A stretch of DNA of 64,000 nt from Balanoglossus misakiensis. Its lineage: Eukaryota > Hemichordata. Made by a program: the position numbers and the translations under genes. The notes under the pieces were generated by a model. The model saw only the letters and a program-made list of their open reading frames with translations. It was not told the origin of the DNA and did no database searches. The stretch covers positions 9,424,001 through 9,488,000 of the forward strand of contig CM082587.2 of the NCBI GenBank assembly GCA_040954595.2, read 5' to 3'. This document shows, piece by piece, positions 11,136 through 23,800 of the stretch. Each line of letters begins with the position of its first letter. The first letter of the stretch is position 1.

Positions 11136-12810
11136 TAGTTTATCATGTGTATTGGCATTGCTCTTTCTTGGTCATATACATGATATTCAGATACATATGA
11201 AGCAAAACATTGGGTACCATATATTTTGCGTTTTTCTTAATCCACGATTGACTTACTTTTCTTGTTGAAGTCTAAATTACAAACAGCAGAATGAAAGGTA
11301 TTTTGTCCAGGACAAAGACAGTGATGAAAGGGTTCAAACTTCACTTTTTCAGTGATAATTGCTTTAACCGGTTTGCTTTCACTGGTCATGGGTGTCACTC
11401 CTATCATCACCTCCCATTTCATTCCATTTCAGTCCTGGTGATGATTCCAAGGAAATCAAGACAATACGATTAATCAAATACCAAGTATAAGCTAAAGTCA
11501 TCTTATCTCCTGGGACATAGGTCAGTATTTCACATCACAATTCATGCTTACCAAGTAAATCTGTTAATGTATTTCTGGTTTGTTTTTTGTTATAGACAAT
11601 GCTTTCACTAATAATTATAATCCCATGATATCTGCAAATGAGCTGGGGAAAATGTGAAATTGGTCAAAACTTAGTAATGCAAGAACTACTCAGACCGGAC
11701 TCACCTGCAGCTACAAGCACATCCACAATCATTGCGTCAATTGTCTTCTTTCCAAATTCCACCTTTCTGTATAACGTACAAGTATGAAATGTTACAGTAC
11801 ATGTAGAAAAAAACTTAATCATGTGCCCTGGGTATTATCGTCTGACTAGTCTGACTAGATTGTATTATATTGACAGATCACATAAGAGCCAGAAAAAAAA
11901 AGAAGAAGATCAGATTGGTGAAGCTTGTCCACACCAAAGAAATAACACTGCATTACAGTCACCCAAGACAACAGTTAATTCCAAGTCATCAAGATGTGAT
12001 ATTCGTGTACCATATGAGACTCTCATAATGTAATTTTATCACAAGCAACATTAGCAATTATTGGAAAAAAGAACCAAATTTTAACTGCTCTATCAATGAC
12101 ATAGAGCTTACAGTGTTCTCCCCAGGAATTTCTGATAGAGTAGCAGCTAATTTGCATAACAATATTAATAATTGTTATGTTTATTAAGTTCTATTGTCTT
12201 CTCAGAATTAAAGAGTAGTGGCCACTATGCTTTAATTGCTCTGGAGAGAACACTGGCTTCAGTTAATCATCTGTTATCATCTGTCAACAATGAATTTCCT
12301 TGCAGACACCATTAGTGATTCAGGTTGGATATGTAGTTTTCAGGTTGCTAAGCATTAACACAGATTTATAGCTCTGATTGAAGATATGTATATATATGAA
12401 TAGGAGCTTATGGAATAGCATCTCTATGCATGCATGCATGAGTCCAGCCATGCAGAATCTTAGAATCTGCTTTATATCTTTGAAATATGTGTAGAAATCA
12501 TTTAGGATCACCTGAGTAAGACTTACAGCGGAACCTCACTTTAACAAAACAACTTTTGTACCAAAGTTCGGTTGTAGCAAACATAAATGCGTCCCCCCCA
12601 AGAATTTTGCATTGTAGATTAGATACCACAAACAATGCACTGCGAACATAAAATGTTTTAAAAGCTGTGAATTTTTGTAGAATCCAGTCACAGACCCTGA
12701 AATGCTATAAAAAGCATGATCTTACAATGCAACATCTACTTTCGAGAGTATCTCTAGAATAACTACATTGTTCCTTTGAGAACAAGCTTATGTTTACTGA
12801 AGAAGGCTTA
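11136..12810. other. Intergenic stretch, no gene seen
   Basis: AT-rich DNA without an exon-like segment. A short palindromic GCATGCATGCATG run is at about 12426-12440. The short frames here (60-70 codons) show no composition or splice signal that supports coding. Confidence 0.45.
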
Positions 12811-12974
12811 CTGTAAAATACTTTATTTTTGTGAGTTGAAATATCGCCTTCTCTTATTTCATTCACTGCATCGTTATCTTAAAAAAAAATTTACGTGACT
12901 TTTTATTTTCACGCTTTTTGGCTCTCGCGTATTTCGCGAAAATTTATTGCTCGCAAAAATAAAGTGTGTTTCAG
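12811..12974. mobile_element. Tc1/mariner-type MITE, CTGTAAAATACTTTATTTTTG family, copy 1
   Basis: The ends CTGTAAAATACTTTATTTTT and AAAATAAAGTGTGTTTCAG form terminal inverted repeats and are flanked by TA on both sides (12809-12810 and 12975-12976). The inside holds TTCATTCACTGCATCG and ATTTCGCGAAAATTTATTGC, shared with the copy at 25094-25297. The TA duplication fits the Tc1/mariner superfamily. It is too short to encode a transposase. Confidence 0.85.
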
Positions 12975-13249
12975 TATTGACAAGTGTTTACCAAAGGTTT
13001 GTCATTGTTGACATATTTGGCTTTGTTTGTCGACCAATCAATTTTTCCCTCATTTCCCAAAAATGCTGGATGATTTCTGTTTGAAATTTGCACCCATGTT
13101 GTGGTTTTTCTTCTAGCTCTCGAGTCAACTTTTGTCATGCTATGACTCGTATTCACTTCAATTACTCCCTAATCTACCACCTGTAGTGTCCATAACAAAA
13201 AACACAAAAAAAGTGAGAAAATTTGGTTACAATTGATTTTTCGAAGTTA

Positions 13250-14080
13250 ATGTGTTCAAAAACATCTGTTTGTGTCTGTCTTTCTGTTACCACAATATCT
13301 CAAGAAAGGCGAAACAGATTTATACCGAGAATTACCGCACCAAATTTGATGAAGCAATTTTCAGATACACAAGGTTCTGCGAGTTTTGTGACAATTATTT
13401 GCTCATTTGCATATTAAATTAATTTTTGTAATTAGTGCCATGTTTCCAAAATTACTGCGCCTAATTTGATAGAACTCACTAGACATGTTCAGAGAATTTT
13501 TTGACAGTGAATTGGGACATTTACCAATGTTGTGTTAATTAATAGCTAATTTATATATTAAACAGCAAACTTAGTGAAACTTGCCAAAGATATTGCTTTT
13601 TACATGTAGGTCTGTACTTAAGAAGATTTTGCGCTTCCTGTTCAGTTAACGGTAAATTTGCATATTTCATAAATTTTAGTAATTAGTGATATATTTCTAA
13701 AAGTACTGCATGTAATATGGTGAAACTTGCTACACGTATTGATAGTACAAACATCATTTTGTACCATGAGACTTTTAGTAGTGTCATCTTAATTAACGGC
13801 AGATTTGCAGAATGAATGAATTTGAGCAATTAGTCCATATAAATCCTAAGATCATGCACCCAAACGTGGTGATACTTGACAGAGATATTGTTTTCGATCA
13901 CATGTATTAGATTGTATTTTAGAGACGATATGCATTTACAAATCATTAATACAAATTTGAATATTTATCGCTAAAACTACTGTACTTAATTTGATAAAAA
14001 TTTGCTACAAGTTGCGACTTCAAGTACCAATAACTTGTCAGTGTCACTTCAATGTTCAAAACTTAAAATTTCAGGCAATT
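13250..14080 (+). repeat. Decayed tandem array with a period near 125 bp
   Basis: The motif TACTGCRCYTAATTTGATG, usually after ATTTCTAAAA and before AACTTGCTACA, recurs at about 13333, 13454, 13702, 13852 and 13979. Spacings are 121, 248 (twice 124), 150 and 127 bp. Units also share GCATATTAATTAATTTTGTAA. This reads as about six diverged units of an old minisatellite or repeat core. Confidence 0.7.
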
Positions 14081-14509
14081 GACAGAAACTCTTTTAGCTT
14101 TCAGCCTGTAATGTGATACAAATCAATGTGCTTTCTTCAATCTAAGAGTAAAAATCCTAAACACTATCAACCTGAGATATCCTTAGAAAATGTATGTATG
14201 GCAATAGTATGATCCTTGAACGTTTTTCCATTTTTATATCAATCATAATTTCATATATTATGAATAACTGTACTTTGTGGCAAATATCCCAAAATGTTGT
14301 GCAGTGTTAAGCCAGAGTATTGTAAATGTTAAACATGCATATAGGATGTATTCACACAGGGCATTGGCTTAAGGTTTTGTATTTATTGATTCTGTTAGTT
14401 TCTTTCACATGCAGTAGATAGCATTATAATACATCTGGCACCAAGAACAATAGAATTTGGCGTGCACTAAAAAGGAACACAAGAACTAACGGAGATGTAA
14501 GATGTATAA

Positions 14510-14585
14510 TAATAAGGTTATTACAAAAATACCACAAAGTATGCCCAACGCGTAGCGGAGGTCGTAATAACCTCATGTTATAAGT
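14510..14585. repeat. Terminal-hairpin fragment, AGGTTATTAC family
   Basis: ATAAGGTTATTACAAAAATA is matched in inverse by GGTCGTAATAACCTCATGTT around CAACGCGTAGCGG. The same outer sequence is found in the hairpin at 48413-48533. A diverged 40 bp piece of the TTAAAGGGACAAAG MITE centre (AATGAATAAACGG...TTATTCATT) lies at 14827-14868. Confidence 0.65.
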
Positions 14586-15479
14586 ATATCATGGGAAATA
14601 CGTTTCTGCAGAATTCTGGTAAATGCCAATTCTGTTACTGAATCCTTACCTATGCTATGCACATGGAAAATCAGCTGGACTGGACTTCTCCGTTTAATCT
14701 CTGAAATTACATCATTAGACATGTGACTAAGTATATAATACCACTTTGTATTTTTTTTGCATGCATTTTGAAGTTTATGTGCAGAACAAAAAAGTTATGC
14801 AAAGAGTATTGTGGTTAATTTAAAAATCTCGCCAAAATGAATAAACGGTAAACACCGATTATTCATTGTGTGTGCCTGTGCTGTCTTGATATCTCAAGAA
14901 TACTTGTCACTTATTGATGTTGATTTCGCATACATAAACACTTTCAAAATGTCAAGAACTGATAATACATTGTAGTAGGCGACATGCTAATAAACTTATC
15001 AAGGATATTCGGTATATGCTAATCAGTAATTTAACTGGCATGCTTCCATAGATCTCTGGTGATGTAATTTGAAAGAGTCACAATCTAAAAAGAATGGTAA
15101 GCTCATCCAATAATGAGGTAAATTGTACAAGGTAGCATTCTGTCAGTCATATGACAGATTATAGATTTAGGATCTATTCAAAGGATACAAGATTGAATTT
15201 GTAATTACTTCATATTTATTTTCCATTAGTCTGCTTTCAATGTTATTTTTATGCAGTTTGACTTTTCATTACAATAAATTTTGTAATACCGCAAACCTTC
15301 TTGACTATGACTGACAATGATATATGTGTGTGGTAGTTAGTCTGGTGAAAAATTGGAAACATACTGGACACAACAAATCAATACATTTAGTATATCACAC
15401 CACATGGATTTATCCTTCACAATGGATGTAGCATCCAAACACCTTTTCCTGTGTCCACTTCACACTGTACTAACAACCG

Positions 15480-15575
15480 TCACTTACCGCACACCTGCAA
15501 AGGGGGGGGGGGAGGGAGGCCAAGTACTCTGCCCTTGTACATTAGAAACAGGAGTTTTGCAGGCTGCGGGCCTAA
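15480..15575. repeat. G-rich repeat fragment
   Basis: A G run followed by GGCCAAGTACTCTGCCC and TTGTACATTAGAAACA. The same wording, with a G run before CAAGTACTCTGCCCTGGTAC, is at about 18605-18650 inside KIF21 intron 1. Part of the G-tract-bearing repeat described there. Confidence 0.6.
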
Positions 15576-16225
15576 AAGTATTTTCTTTAAAATGTATTAC
15601 GTCCTAATAATTCATTTCAAGAATCGACAAATGTACATTTAGGTATTTTTAAGGGGGGAAAACCCGTAAGTTTTATTCGAGACTTCATAGTATAACACGC
15701 CACCAACGGCAGACCTGCGACCCTTTCGCCAGTTTACATTAGACTCTCTCACAGCCCAGGCCCTCTATGCAGTCTTATGGTCTGATTGCATGTGTGTCCG
15801 GTGCTTCTCCCTTGCCAAACAGTTGAGGGCGCGTCAGTGAAGAGCCTTGCTGTAGCGAACCATGGGCTGAGAGAGAGTCTACAGTATACATGTACTTCTT
15901 CACAAAGGCTGGACCGTCCACCGGGACGCGGTTGTGAAGTTTAGAGCACAGTCCCTCAATAAAGACGGTCGGGAATCGCCTATTGTTCGGACGTGTGAAC
16001 GAGAGGATTTGCTGTAGGATGCGCATTATGGTCACGTGACCATCTTAGAGTTGCGCTTTTTCCTTGGAAGCAAGCGACAGTCGCTCTACTCTACGAAGAT
16101 TTTCCCGATATGTTAGTTATGTTTCAAGTATATTTCAATTCAGTACATGAAACTCATTCGACATGTTTTTAATGACACGGGAAATGCACATATTGCGAAT
16201 CAACTGTGGATTGTGGGCATACACA

Positions 16226-17195
16226 TTTTGTGGGCGTTTCTGGGACCGCTTTAATTTTCGATGCTTTTTTTCTCGATAAATGATACCAAAATCTATGTAT
16301 GTTAACTCCAATATATAATGTGTTAGGCAACTATATCGAAAATGAACGTTATATTATGTGCAGAAATCGGTCATTTGCATCGATGTTTGATTTTACACTG
16401 AAACAAACACATTTTGTGGGCGTGTCTGGGACCGCTTTATTTTCTGACCCTTTTTTCGATGTTTTTTTTTTCTCGATAAATGTTACCAAAAGCTATGTAT
16501 GTTAATTCCAATATATAAGGTGTTAAGCAACTATATCGAAAATGAACGTTCTATTATACTTGTGCAGAAATCGGTCATTTGCGTCGATGTTTGATTTTAC
16601 ACTGAAACAAACACATTTTGTGGGCGTGTCTGGGACCGCTTTATTTTCTGACCCTTATTTCGATGTTTTTTTCTCGATAAATGTTACCAAAAGCTATGTA
16701 TGTTAATTCCAATATATAAAGTGTTAAGCAACTATATCGGAAATGAACGTTCTATTATACTTGTGCAGAAATCGGTCATTTGCATCGATGTTTGATTTTA
16801 CACTGAAACAAACACATTTTGTGGGCGTGTCAGGTACCGCTTTATTTTCTGACCCTTATTTCGATGTTTTTTTCTCGATAAATGTTACCAAAAGCTATGT
16901 ATGTTAATTCCAATATATAAAGTGTTAAGCAACTATATCGGAAATGAACGTTCTATTATACTTGTGCAGAAATCGGTCATTTGCATCGATGTTTGATTTT
17001 ACACTGAAACAAACACATTTTGTGGGCGTGTCAGGTACCGCTTTATTTTCTGACCCTTATTTCGATGTTTTTTTCTCGATAAATGTTACCAAAAGCTATG
17101 TATGTTAATTCCAATATATAAGGTGTTAGGCAACTATATCGAAAATGAACGTTCTATTTATATACTTGTGCAGAAATCGGTCATTTGCATTGATG
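16226..17195 (+). repeat. Satellite-like tandem array, unit about 201 bp
   Basis: The phrase ACACATTTTGTGGGCGTGTC recurs at about 16226, 16411, 16615, 16816 and 17017. Spacings are close to 185, 204, 201 and 201 bp. Units contain TTTCTCGATAAATG, GCTATGTATGTTAATTCC, AACTATATCG and CAGAAATCGGTCATTTGC. The third and fourth full units are nearly identical, which suggests recent expansion. The array ends about 650 bp before the KIF21 start codon. Confidence 0.93.
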
Positions 17196-17439
17196 TACCA
17201 AACTGTTGGATAATTAAAAACAAGCTCATTGGATTCTTTGCATATTTTATTTCTGACCATCTACACTATTTATGTGTCAGTGGGGTATAGGCCCAGGCCG
17301 AACATAGCGAGAACGCTCGTTTGACGCAAATTCGGGAGTCTAAGCTACTGATTTATCGTTTTTAGTCACTTTACAATTAATAAAAAACTGAAATAGCATC
17401 TTTACAAGCGCCTGTGGTGCCATGCCAAGCTCATGTACA

Positions 17440-17854
17440 ATCTCTGTGCGTAGAATGAGGTCACGTCAACGTCCCTGTCATGTGTCCCACAATCCAGTGC
17501 GCGCACTTCCGTTCTAAACGTCAAACTAATCAGCTGGTGAAGTTCTGTGGTTTGTTAAATGGACGTTTGTCGGAGGACCAATAGTGTGAGTGATTATTTG
17601 CGTTATTACGATTCCAGGAAGTTGGCTGGTTTCTATGAAAAAGCAGCAGTGCCTGAGAACTCGACCAAAAACTGTCAGCCATTATGAATGCTGGATATTG
17701 TCTACCTGAAACTGAATAATCGCACCGACGAACAGGAGTCATGAGAACGCTGTCAATATTGCATAACTTTTAATCAAGTCAGTGGCGTCAGTCAGTTTTC
17801 ACCTAACCTGCATGTTTAGTCCTTGTGCTGTGATATATTCCATACTCGAGAATA
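17440..17854 (+). promoter_or_regulatory. KIF21: Probable KIF21 promoter and 5' UTR
   Basis: This segment between the satellite array and the first KIF21 exon is richer in CpG and GC than its surroundings. It has ACTTCCG at about 17507 (CGGAAGT on the minus strand, an ETS-type site) and GTGTCCCACAATCCAGTGCG, which loosely resembles ZNF143-type elements. No TATA box at a useful distance was seen. The transcription start is not determinable from sequence alone. Confidence 0.4.
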
Positions 17855-17898
17855 ATGTCCATGCCGGGTGACGACACCAGTGTCCGTGTAGCCACCAG
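17855..17898 (+). CDS. KIF21: KIF21 exon 1 (start codon)
   Basis: ATG at 17855 gives [15 protein letters not shown], then donor GTGAGT in phase 2. The match to the KIF21 N-terminus (SSVRVAVRIRPQ) and the clean join to exon 2 decide the start. A second ATG two codons later is possible. Confidence 0.9.
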
Positions 17899-20800
17899 GT
17901 GAGTACACTGTACATAGTAGTTACGTATAAATAATAACCCTGCATGACATGGGTGTGGAAGCGCTAGGGAGGGGTCACTTGTACAGTTCTATCGTCGGAC
18001 ACTTGATGTCGACGGCTGTGGTAACTAGTCAATCTGTCCCCTTGCACGCTCTTGAAACATTCTGTTGTGGAGGCTACGAGAGAGTATTTACGTTACTTAG
18101 GGACCGTTCAGTTTTTGCAGGTTGGTGGGGGGGGGGGGGGGCAAGTCTTTGTCTACGGTTTTCAAAATCAGGCAAAAAATTCTGATGACACCCCCCAAAA
18201 AAACAAACAAAAAACAAACAAACACACACACCAAAACATTACACAACTACAATGTACTTGTGAAGGAAAAAAGGTTGTTTCCAAGAGCATGCTCGCCATC
18301 CTGATATTATGTACACTGTATGCAATGAAGGAAAAGAGGCTCCCCACACCTCAATTATAAATTTCTTTAAGAAATTGAAGTGTATAATGTTGCAATAAAG
18401 AAATCTAAGAATAAATGAAAGCGACAAGTAAATACAATAGTAGGCAGAATTGGTAAAACAAGAAGTGAAGGGGATGGTGTGGGAGGGGGACACATAAGAA
18501 CATTTTCTATTCATACGGAGCTCAAAGTTTCATTTTAATGAACTCAAAAGCAAATTAACTCAATGCTGGGGAGAACAAATTTCACTTTTGCCACTCAAAG
18601 CTATCATCGGTGGGGTGGGGTGGCAAGTACTCTGCCCTGGTACACTAGACAAACAAGCCAATAAATGAAATGTGGTGAAGAATGAAGGGGATGGGTGTGG
18701 GAGGGGGTGTGCCCCTCCCACGTAAGAACATTTGTTAAATAAAGGGCTCGAAACTGCATTTTTGTGGACTCAAAAGCAAAAGTTGGGGGGGGGGGGGCAA
18801 AAGTATGTGACCATCCTAAATTTTTCGAAAAAAAAGATCACCCCTTTTTGGATTTCAAAATTTAAGTGACCCACCTAGATTTTGCCGGCCCCCAGCCATA
18901 AAACTGAATCTACTACTGGATGCACAGGTGTCGGAAGTCTGTCGCCAAAGTTGTCACCTTCATGAAGGGGTGGACCATTTGATATGCGGGGGGGGGGGGG
19001 GGGGGGGGGGGTTCATGAAAATTTACTGAGGTAAATTGTAGTATTATATTTTTGTGTACCTGATCCACCGGTCATTATTTTTTTCACTCACTGATTTCTG
19101 GCAACTTTTTTTTTGCATTGCTCTTTTGGGTAGGACCCCCCCCCCCCCCACCCTCCAAACTAAACAACAACAAATGTCTGGTCTTTACAGTGCAAAGATG
19201 GAAATGTTTTCCGTCAGATAATCGGTTGACACGCAATATGTTTAAATGTGTATGCCCCAGGAAATGATACCAGGTTCACACCGGGTAAAACTAGAAACGT
19301 TTTAGAGACACTATTTGCTGTTAGTGTTAGTAAAGATAAATTCTTTGGGCACAGACAAATAGTTATAAAGAACAGACTAGCAATGTGGCATGACCCATTT
19401 GATGTTATGTCTGACTCGGTAAATAAGGGCTGAGATAAGCTTCAAATGTGTCAGACTCCGCAGAGACAGGTTTGGTCTTGCGCAGGCGTCATTATTGCAC
19501 AATATTATGTGACAATTGTGACGAGATTTCCCAGAATACTTTGCGGTTGCATCAATATAGACAGCTACAGTACTTGTAAACATGGCCTCTTGCTACAGGG
19601 CTTCCAACACGGACAATGACATTCATTATGGATCTGGTTCACTTAGTGGACACGACTATACCCCATGGGCGATAACATGGCAATGAGGATGAGTTAGGGT
19701 TAGGGTTAGGAGGGTTAGGGATGGCAATGTGAGGGTGAGTTTAACCTAAACCTTAACCCTCCTAACCCTAACCCTAAAAAACCATGGTATCGCCCATGGG
19801 GTATAGTCGTGTCCACTAAGTGAACCAGATCCTTCATTATGAATTTGATAAAGACGACAAATTTTCAGACAGCGATTGTGATTTTGAATTGTCGTTTTCG
19901 GACGAAAACCTGACTGATTCCGACATTAAACACAGCAACAACACATCGCATTTTCATTGACATCCAATCTGACTTCACACCTTTTGACAATAGCGTTGCG
20001 AGTCTGTTCTTTCTCTTTGTCTGTGCTTTGGGTCACTTTTGTGTCTATGACGCTACCTAGCACATGGATGGGATGTTTTAATATTTTTAAAAGTATGATA
20101 AACAGGTTTTACAAGTTTTCTGTGAGGGTGTGCAGATTCAAGTTAAATGCCCAGGCGTTGGAATTTGCCACATTGAGTACATGTTTGCAATGAAACAGCT
20201 ACAAGTGTTACTAATAATCATGATGTTTTTATTTGCATAACAGAATAAGACCACAGCTTGCCAGAGAGAAGATTGATATGTGTCGTTCGTGTACCTTTGT
20301 AACGCCGGGTGAGCCACAAGTGACTATGGGGCAAGACAGGGCATTTACGTATGATTATTTGTTTGATATGGACAGCACTCAAGAAGCTGTTTATAATAAC
20401 TGTGTATATGAACTCATTGAAGGGTAAGTATGTGTGTACATACATAGAGTTTAAGTTACGGTATTATGTATAACGGTATTATGTATTGATGTATGTGTCT
20501 TAACCCTAACAGTGCCAAGTTGGTTGAAAACAGTGTCATTTTCATACCCCCCCCCCCCTAGAATACTGGGTATACTTGACCATTGAGACAATGAATAATT
20601 GAATTGATATCAAACCATGTAATGCCAAATATTTGGACAGCTGAGTACATACTAAACACCTCTGTAAAGTGTTGGGTAATTTGATTTGCCAAGATGGTCA
20701 TAACTGGTGGATACAGTTATAAACGACCCTCTCAAAATACACATATGGTTTTGTACCTCAGATCTGTCATATGTACACCAAAATCACATGGGCCAGGTAA

Positions 20801-23800
20801 CTACATTTCAAATAGTGTCAACTACACCTGTGGTCCTTTTGTGAGCATTTTTAGGTATATCTCCGTGATACACTGTCACTTTTGAAACAGGTCTTTGTTA
20901 GCTAGCAAATTACTACTATTTGAGATAACTTGGCTAGATATGTGAACTTGCTATTAATACTGCTGCTAATTAAAACTGGTTGAATACCACTTTGGATGAA
21001 GTGTCTTTAGTCCTAATTTTTAAATCCAATGACTTGGTGATGATTGTACAGAATAACCACTTTTGTTAAATTGTTTAATTTTAAATAAACTAAACTTTTA
21101 ACAATAATAATAATAATAGGTCATGCAGAGAAATACGAACTGTATCGGTCTGAACATCTACTGAAGTCAATGGCCCAAGAAAAAAAAAACTTCTAGATTA
21201 GACTTATTGCTTCGCTAAAATAACCTGTTTCCCATACATAATATTGGTAAACGAATGCACTCGGTCACACTAGCAAAATTTGACATCAAAAACGTGAACA
21301 ATCTTATCAGCTACTGCAGAGGGGGGACAAATAAGCAGGAAGAAAACTACGCTCCCCTTTTCTTGTTAGGCTTTCTATTATTACACGTCATAGGTTTGTA
21401 TGAAAATGTATTCATACAACAAGCCAAAGGGCAAGTAAATCCATAGCAAACCAAAGCTCTTCGGAAATATGATAAGACAATTTTCTAACCAGAGATTTTG
21501 TACCGTTGCGTCTGACAAGCAAATGACATAGTTGGTGGAGGCTTACATGTACCCTCTTCAGAACCAGGCAGTCTCCTTATACATAACACACATGTGACGA
21601 ATTTAATTTTACTAAAACTAAAGTATATCGTTATCCACTAGTATGTGTTAACTACAGTGCCTAAAATTTTCAATCTTATTCTGTGCGAGCTTTTTGGCAT
21701 ACCCCTCTACAGGTAATATTAATAATAATTAATAATTTTTTTAATTGTAGATGTCTGGAAGGTTACAATGCAACAGTATTTGCTTATGGTCAGACAGGTT
21801 CCGGTAAAACGTATACAATGGGTACAGGCTTTGATGTTACTATATCTGAAGACGAAAAAGGCATTATACCCAGAGCTATTACTCATCTATTTAATGGAAT
21901 CGAAAAAAGGAGACAGACTGCGTTAGAATCTGATGTGACTCCACCAGACTTCAAAGTACATGCTCAGTTTATGGAGGTAAGCAATTTATGATGTACAGAA
22001 TTTGTATTATGGGCAGCTGCTGCCTGCCCAACTCATAGACAAAAACAAAACAATTATTGAAATCATTACATCAACTGGAAGTGACTTCCATTAATATGCT
22101 AATAAGGTCCTTGCTGCCGGAGTGAAATTTGAGTGCTCCGTGGAAAATCAGCTAAAATATGTAAACAGACCAGTGTTTTTACAAAAGGAGTTTTGGGACC
22201 AGAAATAATCTGAGTTCAAGCTGGTATAGGTCGTTTTATGGAATTATACTCTTTTCTTTTGCCATTCAAATGAAGTGAACCAAGTCAGTTTTGCTAGACT
22301 TCCAATTTAGTTACCTTGCCATTAACAGTGACTTATTTCCACTCTTCACAGTTGTATCAGGAAGAAATAATAGATTTACTGGATGCAAACAGAGATCCTG
22401 ATATAAGGGTAAGGAGATCAAGTTATTGTGTTACACTTGTTTTTTTAACACACCTCATCCACAGTCTGTGTTCTCATTCGTCAATCAATAGTCACGTGGT
22501 ATGCCTTCTTTTTCTGAGTCATAGGCACGATCGTTGTTTAACAACACACAGTTTTCAAGCGACTGTGGGTTGTACAGACAATTTTGGGTCAAAAATCAGA
22601 TTGCCATGACACTTGATAGGTGTGATCCAAGTAATTTTTTTTTACATTTCCATATTTATAATTTATATATGGTTCGGTCGTATCTGCTTGCCAACGTCCC
22701 CTGTGATTTTGATTCCAGTGTACACCTATTTCTGCATAATCCCCTGATGGGACCAAAGTGTCCTTGATCATGCTATGTTTCTTTCTAATTTGTACATTTT
22801 TAGCATATCTGATTCACAAATTGCCTGTTTGATTGATTTGTATGAGTCCAACTGTAACAGTATGTATCATGTATGTCACTGGAGCACATAGTCCTTGACA
22901 CATTTTTTCTGTTATTTATAGCATAAGAAATCTCATATCAAAATTCATGAAGATGCACATGGTGGTATTTACACTGTTGGGATAGCAACAAAACTTGTTA
23001 GTTCGATTCATGAGGTAAGATCCTTATATTGTAGTCATTTTCACATATTTTCTTATCATTTGTTCAAGCCAATTTTGGATTTCTTTCAACAGAAAACATC
23101 CTGATTTATACTGTGACCATTCTGTGGTATATTGTAATGTGTGTCTATAACATGTGTCTCTGTGGTTCATATGAGTTCATAAGTATGTATCCCACTGCTG
23201 CTAGCAAAAGTCTTTCGAAAATGGCAGGAGAGCTAAATATCACTATTCTGAAACCATCCAGGTCAATACTAAGAATTTCACGAGTTTAATTTAAATTCCA
23301 AATGATGTTAAATTTCTTGATTTCAGACAATCCAGTGTCTGCAGTCAGGGGCATTATCACGTACAACTGCAAGCACGAACATGAATGCACAAAGTTCTCG
23401 GTCACATGCTGTATTTACATTACATATCAAACAACAAAGACTTGTGACAAATGTAAGTAGAATTATTTCTATGAATACAAATTACCTGTCAATGTCCTTA
23501 GTGTATGTGTACTTTTGTTGCAAAAACTTCAATTTATATTTTTTCTCTGGTCATATGCATGTGTTTATTATGTCAATCAATAACAACAAACAGACAAACA
23601 TACACATTAAAAACACAACGGGACAGCTCCCTGTGATCACAACACCACATTTAAATTGTACAAAAACAAGCCAACATACATTAGCCCACAAATGTAGACA
23701 GTCACTCTTCACCGCAGACTTTGTCATTGACAATGACTTGTTGTTTTGAACTCTGGTGCAAAGGACCTGGAATGATCAAAGCTGACTTTGTTGAAATTAT

